Assembly (NCBI GenBank): GCA_011800155.1
Contig: CM022376.1
Span: forward strand, 2,356,001 to 2,420,000
DNA length: 64,000 bases
Direction of reading: 5' to 3'
Origin: Flammulina velutipes
Lineage: Eukaryota > Basidiomycota > Agaricomycetes > Agaricales > Physalacriaceae
The position numbers and the translations under genes were made by a program. This document shows, piece after piece, positions 34,926-46,166 of this stretch. The first letter of the stretch is position 1. Every line of letters begins with the position of its first letter. The notes beneath the pieces were generated by a model. That model had not been told where the DNA came from. It was given only the letters and a program-made list of their open reading frames with translations, and did not search any database.

Positions 34926-36082
34926 TTACCGGTCTACGTATAATGGCTCTCGTTCTGGCAACTTGATACCCTTAGCTTTCGCCGAAGCCTCTGCAGCGTC
35001 CTTATAGATATCATAGGTATCGCACGTGTAATGTAAGAGCCATCTTTTCTCCATATCACTTTCGAGCGTAGTCCTCAAATATTCATCTGGGAGGTCAATC
35101 CTGCTGCGAGAGAAATCTATCATCACGAGTTGGCGAGGTCCTTCGGGGCCTTCTGGTCGATGAATTATCAGATCCCTGGCTCTAATCGGTCCGTGGAGGA
35201 CATGACATTCGAAGTGAAGGTCGTTCAGAATGGTCATTCCCGAAACCGTCTAAGCAAGTTGAACGTTTAGAGAAAGCTTCAGAAGACATTCGGTGAATTC
35301 CTTACCAGCTCAACTGCTTCTGCGATGCTTTCTGGAGTGCATATAGCACTATTATTCCGCCCATACTCGTAGTCTTCATTGGATGGCTGCCTCTTGTACC
35401 AATCTAAGAGTCGTTCGCCTGCAACGTACTCAAAAAGTTGCACGTATGCGACTTCGCCGTGTGGCATGGGATACTGATAATGACGATGAGTTGAAGCAGG
35501 TCGAGCCATCGAAGGATCACATACCTCATAAAGCCCAAAGCAATAGGGCAAGTGGATACCTTGAAAACGCTTACAGTTTGTGTAGCCCAGGTTTTCGACA
35601 CCGGCGAGTTGAAGAGCAGACTTGAACCCGTCGCGGACTACCTCATCCCCCCGGAGTGGCTCCGGGAGGAATGACTGCTGGAAGATCTTCATGAGCACTT
35701 GGCCATGGTTCATTCCTTCGTCCATGTCTAGGACGTCAGCCATCCACATCTGTGAGAACTGTGATTCCTTCCTCTCGCCACGGAACGGTCTGATGAGTTC
35801 AGAGATGCGTAGCTTGAACGGACCACCGCTTAGTGCGAACGAAGGGACGGGTCGTGCATTGGGGTTGGGAGGAATGGGTTCTATGTGAACGGCGGGGGAG
35901 AGAACACGTCCAATATATAGAGGATTCCCCATAGCCGCCTTCCTCTGCCCTTTGAGACCAAATGCGAATTCGCGGAAGGCTTCCTTGTCACCAAGACTGG
36001 GGTTGTATCTGAATAATGGACAGGTCGGTGGATAGAAGTATGGCTCGGGGTGAAAGGGAGTAATTGTATGAGTCGTGGTCAT
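34926..36082 (-). CDS. Kinase-like family protein K1 (subgroup A)
   Basis: Complement of 34926-35249, 35306-35473 and 35525-36082 gives 349 aa; both introns are phase 0. The N-terminal half has the subgroup A hallmarks NPLYIGRVLSPAVHI, FALSGGPFKLRI and LIRPFRG, then HGQVLMKIFQQSF with a possible ATP-binding lysine. The hinge-like block is YPMPHGEVAYVQLFEYVAGE. The catalytic loop is eroded: HVLHGPIRARDLIIHRP lacks the expected HxD and Asn. DFG reads DFS. It is therefore probably not an active kinase. Promoter TTATAAAG lies about 42 bp upstream (36124-36131). Adjacent K2 runs in the same direction. Confidence 0.8.
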
Positions 36083-36123
36083 GCCAGGAAAGATTCAATG
36101 AGTAAACGTTTGCTATTTCGACC

Positions 36124-36131
36124 CTTTATAA
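36124..36131 (-). promoter_or_regulatory. TATA-like element of K1
   Basis: TTATAAAG on the minus strand, 42 bp before the K1 start codon. Confidence 0.5.
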
Positions 36132-36309
36132 TGTTGGTCGTCGGGGACGGCAGTTGCCGTGATGCCCGCCACAGTTCTTGAATATCTCCAGCACCATAAA
36201 GTACGAAATAGTGTTACAATTCACAATGCATAGAGGTAGAAGTACTAGGTAATAACTGATATATTGTCTTATAACACGCTATGTGCTATGTATGGATACG
36301 ATAGGATGT

Positions 36310-37419
36310 CTAGAGTTCCTTTACTGAATTCTCGTTCCACGTGCACCCCTCCGGAAGGTTCCCCCTGCGTTTGGCCCACTTCTTCAGCTTCGCATCATTT
36401 GCATAATACCCGCAGCACAGCTGCACTATCCAGATGACAGTTCTCTCGGGTTCAGCCCATTCCCTCTTTTTCTTCAATGTCTTTGCGTTTTGGCCGTACC
36501 CAAAATTAACGAACACAGCCTCCGATTCTCCACCCACTCCTTCATAGATGATCATACTATGCGGACTAACGCCGGCGTGAATAATGTTGCATGAGTTTAT
36601 TGCCTTGGCACTATCATAAGCGGAGAGAAGCTGTTGCGATGTATTAGTTTGTGGACTTGTTTGGAAGGTATGGTCATACGATTTTGGGCAGCTCGCTCTC
36701 AATTGCGCGTTGGCAGTCATTTGCCTCCTGCATGCATTGATAGCGGGAGCACCAATTTTCGAGGTCCACCCCTGGGATGTACTCCGTGACGATGACTTGG
36801 GCGGTTTCGCCGTTGGGCATACATACCTGAGAGCGTCGTTAGCGAATAGGAAAATGTTAAGTCCAGATGGATGTACCTCATATTGTCCAAAGAAGTAAGG
36901 AACAGCCGCACCTTGGACACTCCCCAGATGCTGATAAGAAGACGACTCGGTGTCGGCCATACGACGTGCGGAGAATTTGGTCACGTTGTAGACAGCTGGA
37001 CACCAGTGGGGAATAGGAAGGAGTGACGGTTGGTATATCCTGAGGACGACGGTTCCCGGCTCCGTGGTGTCATCTTCAAGAGAGCGAACCGTTGCTATCC
37101 AGACTTGGGACCAATTTCCTTGGTTTATATCTCCGGTAGGCGCCGGCATAAATGGTTGAAGAGCTTCAGTGAAGAGGAAACAGTAGGTCCCACCATTTTG
37201 AGCAAATGTGGGCAGTGGACGGCGAGCTCTAAAGATTTCATTGACGTCGTATGGTCTGACTGCAGCGTTGAAAGCCCATCCAGGATGCAGCAGCCTTCCA
37301 TATGCTTCCTCCCGAAGAGCCATGAGAGATTCGATATGCTGCCATGCGACTTCCAAGCTAAGCTTAGGTTCTGCATGCCGTTCCCTCACCTCGATGGCGG
37401 TTGGAATATCAATGGACAT
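36310..37419 (-). CDS. Kinase-like family protein K2 (subgroup B)
   Basis: Complement of 36310-36630, 36680-36826 and 36877-37419 gives 336 aa; the introns match those of K4 and K5. Subgroup B marks are LLHPGWAF, FAQNGGTYCF, EALQPFMP, WSQVWIATV and GTVVLRIYQPSLLPIP (the usual Lys is Arg). The second exon starts VCMPNGETAQVIVTEYIPG. The catalytic loop is NIIHAGVSPHSMIIY, without the HxD aspartate, and DFG is NFG, so catalysis is unlikely. An in-frame ATG at 37521 would add 34 residues; the start at 37419 was chosen by comparison with K5. Confidence 0.8.
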   Translation of the reverse strand: MSIDIPTAIEVRERHAEPKLSLEVAWQHIESLMALREEAYGRLLHPGWAFNAAVRPYDVNEIFRARRPLPTFAQNGGTYCFLFTEALQPFMPAPTGDINQGNWSQVWIATVRSLEDDTTEPGTVVLRIYQPSLLPIPHWCPAVYNVTKFSARRMADTESSSYQHLGSVQGAAVPYFFGQYEVHPSGLNIFLFANDALRYVCPTAKPPKSSSRSTSQGWTSKIGAPAINACRRQMTANAQLRASCPKSYDHTFQTSPQTNTSQQLLSAYDSAKAINSCNIIHAGVSPHSMIIYEGVGGESEAVFVNFGYGQNAKTLKKKREWAEPERTVIWIVQLCCGYYANDAKLKKWAKRRGNLPEGCTWNENSVKEL

Positions 37420-37860
37420 GCTGAGTATGAGGATGTGAAGCGTGAGGTCAGGAAAGCGTTTTGTCGCGGGCGTATGAATGATGTTACGTATAAGAACACA
37501 CTGTAAAAAATGCCCTGCCATGCTGTGGAGTTATACAGCGAGATTCGAAGCATATTCTCTGTTGAACAATTTTATGAGTGGCGGTTATGACGGTACGTTT
37601 CCCGGAGTTGGTGGCAGATACTATCGTGGCGTTTATTGATCGCCCCTGATCGTGCGAACGTTTTTGAGCCGGCGGCAATACACGGTACACACACAAGGTC
37701 GTCTTTATCCAAGCTTTATCCTGATCGCCATCTCTTCCTGTCACCACTGTTTCCCGGAGTCGTCGTCGTCGTCGTCCACAGTGACGGCTGCGTTTTCCTC
37801 GTCGTCGCCTGTCAACGTCTGCCTCCAAAAGTCTGGGATCAGGCCCCCCAGTGTCCAACG
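37420..37860. other. Divergent intergenic region
   Basis: About 440 bp between K2 and the three-module gene. It contains a short cgtcgtcgtcgtc run near 37763. No gene is seen. Confidence 0.5.
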
Positions 37861-40800
37861 ATGGTCGAGACGGTCCTCACGATGGCAGATATCTACTTTA
37901 GCGTCACCCAGCACGGCAAAAAGTCGGGCACAGAGGCAGAGAAGAAGGTGACCAGGGAGAAGCAGCTAGGAAAGGTGCGCTATCTGCTCATTTCTTTGAG
38001 CACATGCCTCTAAATACTTTGCAGTTTGAAAATCTCTGTCGAGATGCATCGCTCACGGAAAAGGGCGCACGAACGCGTATCAAGACGCTGCGGGAGTATG
38101 CACTGAAGATGCCTGTATACGTCCGACGCGATGCTCGCATGGAAGCGGGCGAAGACCTTTGGACGATGATGGTCGCTTATGGCGTTCGCGAGGCCGAGAA
38201 GGGCTACAACGAACAGAACGACGCCGAAGACTTCTGGAACGACCACTGCAAGCAGCTTGGAATGGTCGACTGGGATTTGGCTGCAAGGAAAGCCGATGAA
38301 GCGGTACACGACTAGCCTACTCTCTCATTTCGTCGCTCACGGTTTCCAGTGTGTTGGCTGCAAAACCCATGGAAGGACATGCGAGTACGCAAGTTACAAC
38401 TCGAAGCAGAAGGGATGCAGAGCCTGTTTATTGCGCGGAGACTGCTGCGATATGCCAAGGCTCAGCTCGGACGAACTCGAGGTTGGTTATATCAGTGTCT
38501 ACTCGCGCTCACAACTGAAGACAGTCATATAGGAACGCGATGTTGTCATGTCTATCTCTGCACCTGTCTCATCTCCTCACAGACATGACTCAATTTCGCA
38601 AGGCATCGGTTCAAAGCGTAAACGTGTTGAAGACGCTATCTCTTCGTCTAAACCGCGTCGGCCTCCCCCAGAGCATAGCAGTGACGACGACGACGACATG
38701 CCGATGCAGGTAGTGTCCATATCGCCTGCCAAGGCGCCGAGAAAACACACCGGAAAGAAGAAGAAAGAGCCGGCACTCCAAGCCATGGATGTTGATCCTT
38801 CCACCTCATCTACTATTATCGCTAGGACAGATATAGCGCCATCGAAAACTCCTCCAAAACTGAAGGCCTTACAACCCAAGCCTGCGAAGGAAACACTGAA
38901 ACTCTCTGCGCCTCCGGAAATTCCTCCCAAGAAGAAGAGGACGAAGCAGCCTTCAGTCAGTATTGAAATTGTGGGACCTGCGGAAGAAAGCCAATACGCA
39001 TTAGTATGTCTATCTTTCTCTTGTCTTCATGGCACCTTTATATCTTTATTAGGTGGTCAAACAAATCACCGCCTACTCATCAAAGTTACTGCGCGAAGAA
39101 TTCGATCCTGACTGGTTGGACGGCATTCGAACTCTTGTGAAGGATTTGTCCACTACGTGCCTCGAACGGATACGCGAAGACTACCTCGACGTTTGGGTCG
39201 GGATCGTCGCTATCGGGATATGGGAAGAGTTGAATGTAGATAAGTGGGACCCACCCAAGAAGTGGCAGATTGAGACGTCGAATCTTTCTATCTGTCATGC
39301 TGAGTTGAGTAAGTGGGACGCAGTGCCTTTTGTCGTTCCCGAAGAGCATAGAGTGAGTAACCTCCTTCGTGACCTTTCCAAGCTGACCTCTCGCATCTTC
39401 GTAGTGCAAGCACTGTCCTCCCGGAAAGTGTCAGTATATCTCTCGGTCCAGCTCTCGGTACAAGGGACATAAATGCCGGATGTGCTTCCTGAAGAATCTG
39501 CCACCTTGCTTACCGGGGGCGAAACCAAGAAACTCTGTCGCATCGGCGCTGAGCAGCTCTATCATTGCGGATGCGGCGCGAGATGAGGCGCAGGGATCAG
39601 TCGTTAAATCTGCGAAGTCCAAATCCGACGCCAGCGCTTCGACGACGGATGTGGACGTTGACATGGTTAGCGATAGCGAGAAGGGGGACGAAGGTGACGA
39701 GGATGTAGAAGCAAACGGAAAAGAGGTCGACGAGGAATCCAGTGAAGACTACAAGAGGGTTTGTTCCATCTAACTTACCGTCTCGCTTGTCTCACATTAT
39801 CTCTCATAGATCCAAAATGTACTTCAGAACGCTCCGGCCTCGAAGTTCAAGGATCGCAAATGGCTTAGCAGCATCCAACGTCGACTTCTGAGGCTTGCCG
39901 TTCAAGAACAGGAGCTCATCCGTGTCGAGTTCACAGACGTCTGGGTGCAGATCGTGTTAATGGATCTCGGCAGAGCAGCGTGTTCTGAGGACAGTGAAGC
40001 TTTGCAGAAGATGAAACTGAAGGGGTCTCGGATACGGCATGTGGATTTGACGCAGTTCGATTTACACGCGCAAGCTGTTGAGGAACCGGTGAGTAGACAA
40101 CTACTTGGGATGAACGCTTCTTGATTCATGAACAGTGTGCGAGTTGTCCTGAAGGCGGAAAGTGCCAGTACGTGGACGTCTCTGGTATCCTGTACAAGGG
40201 ACGCAAATGCCGGATGTGTTTCTTGATGAAGAGGGTGTGTTCGTTGCCGAAGAGACAGAAGCAAGAGGAGAGTGATATGGAGGTTGAGGATGAAGAGATG
40301 GTGGAAGAGGTGGTGGATGTGGATGTGGTGATGAAGAGTGTTAGGAAATCCAAGAACGCGAACGCGAAGGAGAAGGAGAAGGAACAGGCGAGAGGGAAGG
40401 AGAAGGAGAAGGAGCAGACGAAGGAGAAGGAATCGCCGACGAAGACAAAACCGAGCAAACCTAAGCGTCCTAGGGGCGTGGAGGAATCTCCTCTCAGCAT
40501 TAGCAACTGGACCTCCTTGTCCAATCCGCCTCCTGCGCCTGTCGAAGAGACTCCACCTCCCGTGGACGAAGATTCCGCTCCAGCTTCCCCCACTCCACAG
40601 TCTCCTCTATTCTCCTCGACATCCCAATCACCCCAGCATGTGGTTACGCCAACTCGCCAATATACTTTCCCGCAATTGGGCCAGGCGTCCCCGCCTTCGT
40701 CTTGGAGTCGTATGTTGTTGGATTCTCCGCCGAGACGAGAGATGTCTCCCAGAGTGAGGGAAGAACCAGAGACGCCATATCCGAGGCGACTATCGAACCC

Positions 40801-41674
40801 TCCGAGACCATTGCAGGAATCACCTTTCACGACGAAGCAGCTGGTGGATTCGCCCACACAACAGGTGGTAGATTCACCGACGAGACAAGAATCACGGGGC
40901 TTTCCACTACCGCCGTCTGGACCACCACCGCTTACGATTAGTTGCAGCCTGCCGACGCCCTCCTCTAGTCGCGATCATAGTGGTTCGTCCAGTCGCCAGC
41001 CGAGCGATTCCTCGAGTCGTGAAGCTAGCGGTTCCTCGAGTCGTCGCCCTTCCACCCACGATCATCGCGGTTCGTCCAGCCATGCGTCGGGTCCGTCCAA
41101 CACTCATGAGTTCCCAGCTCCTCCGTATCCTCATACTCGTCCTATAGCGACTCCTGCCCCAGAACAAGCATTTCCTCTCCCTCCGCCTCCACCTAGGTTG
41201 TCATGGACCAAAGCTGGCCCGTCTTCAGGCCAGTCCACGGAGGATCTAAGCAAAACGGAGAGGTACTTTGGACGAACGCACGTTAGCCCGCATGATGGGC
41301 ACTCCCCCGGTTCTCGACATGATCCTCGTTCGCCTGTTCACCGTTCCCCGTCCCACCGTTCTCCCTCTCGTCGTGACGGACCGTCTTCCGTACCTCATCA
41401 GCAGTACGACACGGATCTCAGCGTTCGCTATCACCTAGAGAAGGAGGTCAAGATGAAAGAGGTTGAGATTGCTCAGCGGGATGAGGCCCTGCGGGTTCGG
41501 GATGCAGAGGTTGAGAGTTTGCGCCGGGAGTTGGACACGATGAAAGCAGCGTGGGCGAGGAAGGAAGAGGAGCTCGCGCGCGCCGAGAAGGAGAAGGATC
41601 AGGCGTTGAGTCGGGTCAGGTTCATTGAGAGTGGGATGAAGGTGTTGTTACAACCCGCTCAGGATATCATGTAG
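37861..41674 (+). CDS. Protein with three helical-plus-Zn2Cys6-like modules
   Basis: Joining 37861-37974, 38025-38303, 38350-38481, 38533-39003, 39053-39352, 39405-39758, 39810-40088 and 40136-41674 gives 1155 aa; all seven introns are phase 0. A module of about 93-100 residues (one exon) followed by a cysteine cluster that opens the next exon occurs three times. The clusters are CVGCKTHGRTC..CRACLLRGDCC, CKHCPPGKC..CRMCFLKNLPPC and CASCPEGGKC..CRMCFLMKRVC, close to the fungal Zn2Cys6 pattern C-x2-C-x4-6-C..C-x2-C-x5-7-C. Basic and acidic linkers (KRKRVED, DDDDDM) separate the modules. The tail is Ser/Pro-rich and ends in a coiled coil (about 1085-1145). A nuclear DNA-binding role is inferred. 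The helical module matches no family I know. Confidence 0.82.
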
Positions 41675-41902
41675 ATGACTGGTTCTTGTTTTTGTTTCTT
41701 TGCTTTGTGTCGCATATATCCGTTTTTTCGTCTGTTCTTCGCTGTCTTATCGTGTATTTGTAGTTACGTATATGAAGAGTTTTAGGATTGCTTATCAATA
41801 ATTTATTTGGTAGTTTCTTGTGTGGCGTAATTTTAGTAACAATGATTCCAGTGGACAAACGACATCGAGGTTCATAACGTGAGCGTACTGGGACAAAGAT
41901 AT

Positions 41903-42538
41903 TTAAAAGTCCGTTGTCGCCTCAAGTTCTCCCGTCCTCCGCTTGAAGATAAGACGCCTCCGCCAACGATCATGAACAAGGTCTAAGAACCACCTGGGTT
42001 CCTCTTCCAAGTGAAAGAATTCCTTGATCTTCTGGATGTCTTCCTGGCACGGCACGGCCTCTCCGTTCTCGTAAGAATCAGTAATTCCTAATGCCCCATA
42101 ACAGCTCCTGGTCACGTCCACAACTCCCACCGTGTCAGGCCTCCATCGCCGCTCGATCTTCAAGACATTGATAAAATGCGTGTGCACTTTGGCGAGTGTG
42201 AGACAGACGTCGACATAATCCTCGTCATCATAGTTGCCGATCCCAACGAGTTGAGGGTGGTGCTCCTCGATAATATTGCAGATATCCTCGTTGGACATGA
42301 GCCAACCATACACGAATTTGGGAGGTGTGTAGTGTATGCCTTTGCGTGGCTTAAGACCTGCTGGAAGAGTGCGCATGGTTTCGACATATTCTACTGCGGG
42401 CCGACAACCGTTCTGTGAAGAGAACATAAGCATTGGCTTGAATTCAAGAGGAAAGAAGCTCACCTTGTATCCCTTGGATCGAAGATCCGGTGGCGGCTGT
42501 AAGCTGGGGGGAAGTTCTGAGTATTTGACTGAGGTCAT
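41903..42538 (-). CDS. Uncharacterised family protein P1 (194 aa)
   Basis: Complement of 41903-42412 and 42464-42538. One of three paralogs here sharing a 510-nt second exon and a phase-0 intron after GYK. Conserved blocks are KPRKGIHYTPPKFVYGWLM, DICNIIEEHHPQLVG, YDDEDYVDV, ERRWRPD, ITDSY.NG, KEFFHLEEEPRWFLDLVHDR and the end GELEATTDF. No cysteine set, signal peptide or membrane helix is seen. The charged, aromatic-rich sequence suggests a soluble all-helical or mixed fold. The function is unknown to me. Confidence 0.85.
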   Translation of the reverse strand: MTSVKYSELPPSLQPPPDLRSKGYKVSFFPLEFKPMLMFSSQNGCRPAVEYVETMRTLPAGLKPRKGIHYTPPKFVYGWLMSNEDICNIIEEHHPQLVGIGNYDDEDYVDVCLTLAKVHTHFINVLKIERRWRPDTVGVVDVTRSCYGALGITDSYENGEAVPCQEDIQKIKEFFHLEEEPRWFLDLVHDRWRRRLIFKRRTGELEATTDF

Positions 42539-42841
42539 GGTGGTTCAACGTGAAGAGCTGTGGAAGTTCAGGTTAGGACTAAATACCCCGACGAACAATG
42601 AGCATATCACGTGGCGCCACTGATCAAATCAGTTGACTCTATTGACTCTTGTCATTGATCAACGCTGCTCTTTGTTTGCTTTTCCTTCCTCGTTGAAGGC
42701 ATTGCTCATACAATGCTCCTCTTCAATCATACCGCAAGCATTTTCACAATACTTACTCAAAACTAATTCAAACATGCGATAGTCTAGACGAAAACAAGAT
42801 TGTACTCAATGAGGTAGCGCTGTCATTGTACCATGCGTGGC

Positions 42842-42848
42842 TTATAAG
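42842..42848 (+). promoter_or_regulatory. TATA-like element
   Basis: TTATAAG 38 bp upstream of the ATG at 42886. Confidence 0.45.
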
Positions 42849-42885
42849 CCCGCGTTTCCGCGCATACTCAAACCACATCTACACC

Positions 42886-43837
42886 ATGCCTCCCAAGCGT
42901 ACTTCGAAAGCCGTCCCAACACGTCCCCAGAAGAGGAGACGAGTGACGGTGCAACGCCCGAAGATGGTTGCTCTGGATTTCGACAACAGCATGCGCCTAA
43001 TTTCCTTTCTCCTCGACGATGCGCTACAAGGAAACGGCCGCGAGTCCCCCTTCTACCATGGACTTCAGGAAGCCTTTTCGCATCTCGCCCGGGGCACACG
43101 CGAGATGGGCACCCGAGTGACGGTGTCCGCCCAATATGCACTCTGCAATGATACATACCCTGAAGTAGAGGTCACGAGAGGTATTTCTCTTTCAACTGTA
43201 GTGTACACGCCCGATATTGACTCGTGCGTCTACAGAGGAGCCTGTAGCAACCCGGTCCAGAAACCCTGATGGAAATCATCAAGTCCTGGATGACGAGGAT
43301 CATACATTGGCAAATCAGACTCTTTCGACTACTATCTCTGATAGCTCAGACGGTAGTCTCGCCGATGTTCAGGAAGTTTACAGAGCGCCCGACTTCATCT
43401 TATGGAAAGCAGTTTTCCAACAAATTAGCAATAGGATCGAAGTCTCCAAGCTCCCGTTTGCCGTCGTAGAGGTCAAGCCGCCGAAGTTCGATATCCTTGA
43501 CGATTGTCCAGATATGACGGAAATTGCTCTTGTCATTCAAGCTACGAGGAAACAAGTAGAAGATCAACTGGCGGCGTTGTGGCAAGAGTTTCGCGCGGTA
43601 CCGGCTGCGGCTATGCCATTCATGTTTGTCTTCATTTTCGTTGGGAAATACTTCACGCACTACAAGATTCGACATGGGGTCACGGTTCTACCTGTTACTA
43701 AAGGAGGACCAGATGGCCACATTTTCTGCCTCCTGAACGAGGACGAGACGGACTTTAGCGATATATTTCAACAGCGATGGAAAGAAATGATGGATACTTA
43801 CAACATTGACATGATTCCTGGATTCCTTCGTGTTTGA
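42886..43837 (+). CDS. PD-(D/E)XK nuclease-like protein (tentative)
   Basis: Joining 42886-43180 and 43236-43837 gives 298 aa. The basic N-terminus (PPKRTSKAV..QKRRRVTVQR) could be a nuclear signal. The C-terminal half holds APDFILWKAVF, then PFAVVEVKPPKFD, then QATRKQVEDQLAALWQEF. This order, Pro-Asp, then Glu-x-Lys about 22 residues later at the end of a beta strand, then a Gln-rich helix, is that of PD-(D/E)XK nucleases. The assignment rests on motif spacing only. Other readings, such as an unnamed mushroom-specific family, are possible. It lies between paralogs P1 and P2. Confidence 0.65.
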
Positions 43838-44062
43838 GACTTGAATTCCTGACGATTTTGTGCTTTATTGTTGTAACTGGACTCACAATGTTATTGTATA
43901 TTCTGCGCCACATGTGTAACAAGTCGAATATATGTATAGATATACTCACACGGTCTTAGCCCATTGTCGATTGATTCTGACGCACGTGTCGAGCTACTAT
44001 TGTCTTTATTAAATTGACAGATTTTACAGATTTGTGTCAATTGAACACAGTTTATCACCACC

Positions 44063-44698
44063 ATGTCAGCAAGATATTCCCGAATCCCAGATGACTTACA
44101 GCCTCCTTCTGATAGATCCAGAGGATACAAGGTAAGTGTCCTCTATGACTACATGCATATCTCGAGCTGAATACTCAATTGCCTGTAGAACGGTAATCAA
44201 GCTGCAGTTGATTTCGTCGAAACGATGCAATCCCTTCCTAAAGGACTCCGACCGCGGCTTGGAGTCAGCTACTCTCCTCCCAAGTTTATCTATGGCTGGC
44301 TTATGTCTAGCGACGAAATATGCGACATCATCGAGGCACACCATCCTCAACTTATCGGGATGAACAACTATAACGACGAAGACTACATGGATGTTAATTT
44401 CACGCTTGATCTTGTTCGCGCTCACTTTGTCGACACTCTTGGGATAGAACGACGTTGGAGGCCCGAATGGGATGGAGCTGCAGATGTGACGCAAACTACC
44501 TTCGCAGCGTTGACAATCACGGATTCGTACACAAACGGGAGCAAGATACCTCCATCAGATGTTATAGATCAAGTCAAGGAGTTCTTCCATCTGGATAAAG
44601 AGCCTCGCTGGTTCGTGCATATTGTGCACGATAGGTGGCGCAAGCGACACATCTTCAGACGGAGGACCGGGGAACTTGAAGCTACGACAAAATTCTGA
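44063..44698 (+). CDS. Uncharacterised family protein P2 (192 aa)
   Basis: Joining 44063-44131 and 44189-44698. It has the same intron position (after GYK) and the same 510-nt exon 2 as P1 and P3. Conserved text includes YSPPKFIYGWLMSSDEIC, HHPQLIGMNNY, ERRWRPEWDG, KEFFHLDKEPRWFVHIVHDR and GELEATTKF. It is nearer to P3 than to P1 in the middle part (LDLVRAHFV). No function can be given. Confidence 0.87.
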
Positions 44699-45009
44699 GA
44701 AAGAACTATTTTTATTCATGGAAGATCTTTATATATCAGAGAATCTTTTGTTGTTGTTAGGATTGAGGAATTGAGATACACGACAGTGACGCCGCGCCAC
44801 ATCGAGTAAACATGACCACCGCTGCTCACCAGCGACACATATTCGCTGAGAGACGAACTGCTCATTTTTATAGGAGTGATATGGATCTCCCACAATCAAC
44901 GAAGCACACCACTTCGGCGCTATGAACAAAGGCGTCTGAATGACACGTGATGTCGCTATTGAGCTTATTTAGTAATTTACGCATTTATCTACTCTCTATC
45001 GCATCCATC
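44699..45009. other. Intergenic, TGTGGCGC at 44794
   Basis: A 311-bp gap between P2 and P3. GCGCCACA lies at 44794-44801. No gene is seen. Confidence 0.5.
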
Positions 45010-45653
45010 ATGTCATCAGAAGGTTACGCAACGATCCCGGAATGCCTGCAGCCACCGACGGACCTTAAATCGCCAGGATACAAGGTATGTCAACGTCCTA
45101 ATTCCATCCCAAGAACTATCCGACGTTGACTGTCTTTTCTTAGAATGGAGGTCCAGCTGCTGTTATGTTCGTCGAGACGATGTCATATCTACCCATTGGT
45201 CTCAAGCCTCGTAAAGGCATACACTATACTCCGCCAAAGTTTGTCTACGGATGGCTGATGTCTAGCGATGAAATATGCACCATCATTGAGATGCACCATT
45301 CTCAACTCATCGGGATGAACACTTACGATGACGAAACCTATATCGACGTCAATGACACACTAGATCTTGTCCGAGCCCACTTTGTCAACGAATTGAAGAT
45401 AGGAAAGCGATGGAGGCCAGAATGGGAATCCGTTATAGACGTGACAAAGACCAGGTTCGCCGCGTTAGCGATTACCGATTCGTATTCGAATGGGAATACG
45501 ACGCCGCCCAAGGATGTCATGGACAAAGTCAAGGAGTTTTTCCATTTGGTTTCCGAGCCGCGCTGGTTCCTGGACCTCGTGCACGACCGGTGGCGCAAAC
45601 GCCACCTCTTTAGGCTGAGGACTGGGGAACTCGAAGCGACGACGGACTTCTAA
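45010..45653 (+). CDS. Uncharacterised family protein P3 (194 aa)
   Basis: Joining 45010-45084 and 45144-45653. It is the third paralog, in tandem with P2. Conserved blocks are KPRKGIHYTPPKFVYGWLM, DEICTIIEMHHSQLIGM, TLDLVRAHFVNELKIG, WRPEWESVIDVTKTRFAAL, KEFFHLVSEPRWFLDLVHDR and GELEATTDF. The start was chosen at 45010 because it places the intron after residue 25, as in P1. Confidence 0.87.
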
Positions 45654-46166
45654 ACATTAGGTCCTGTTATTATCAGAGAATCTCAATACCCGGGCCGTCT
45701 GACTGCACATTCTACCATATCAGTACCACTTGTTGTCGTGTCACCCACATCCCATGTATAGCATTCTTTATTTATACCACTCTGAAAAAATGTAATATAT
45801 TAGTAACAGTTGCATTTTTTGCGTTGTGGAGCTAGGGAGAGCTCAATGCGAAATGTGAACATAATGGGCTTCCTGGAATTATTTTGTTAACTGGAGGTAC
45901 ATTGATATCCATACTCTGTGGTTCACGTTTCACACCTATGGCTTGCCACACACAGAACACCGCTGTGTTCGGCGAACGCCACATCAACACTCGGATGCAC
46001 GCGGGCGTGCCACGTGGCATCGCGCTATTCTCTCCGTTCAACCACCATCGTTCTCTGGAAATGAGCGCAAGCCACCCGGTCCTATCGACCTTGTGAGGAT
46101 GTTTCCTCAGAGAAAATGTCCCGCATGCTCATTGATCACGACATGGTAAAAAGGCCTCTGGTTAAA
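45654..46166. other. Intergenic region, about 510 bp
   Basis: Downstream of P3. An ACGCCACA copy of the recurrent motif lies at 45976-45983. No convincing gene. Confidence 0.5.

Noticed and set aside
37763..37785. A cgtcgtcgt run as a microsatellite of interest
   Set aside because: Too short to be notable.
38482..38582. An intron ending at the CACAG at 38582 in the three-module gene
   Set aside because: It leads straight to a stop codon; the TATAG acceptor at 38532 has a good branch site and an open frame.
40338..40757. An Arg-rich 139-aa frame inside the three-module gene
   Set aside because: It is a frame shadow of Lys/Glu-rich repeats in exon 8.
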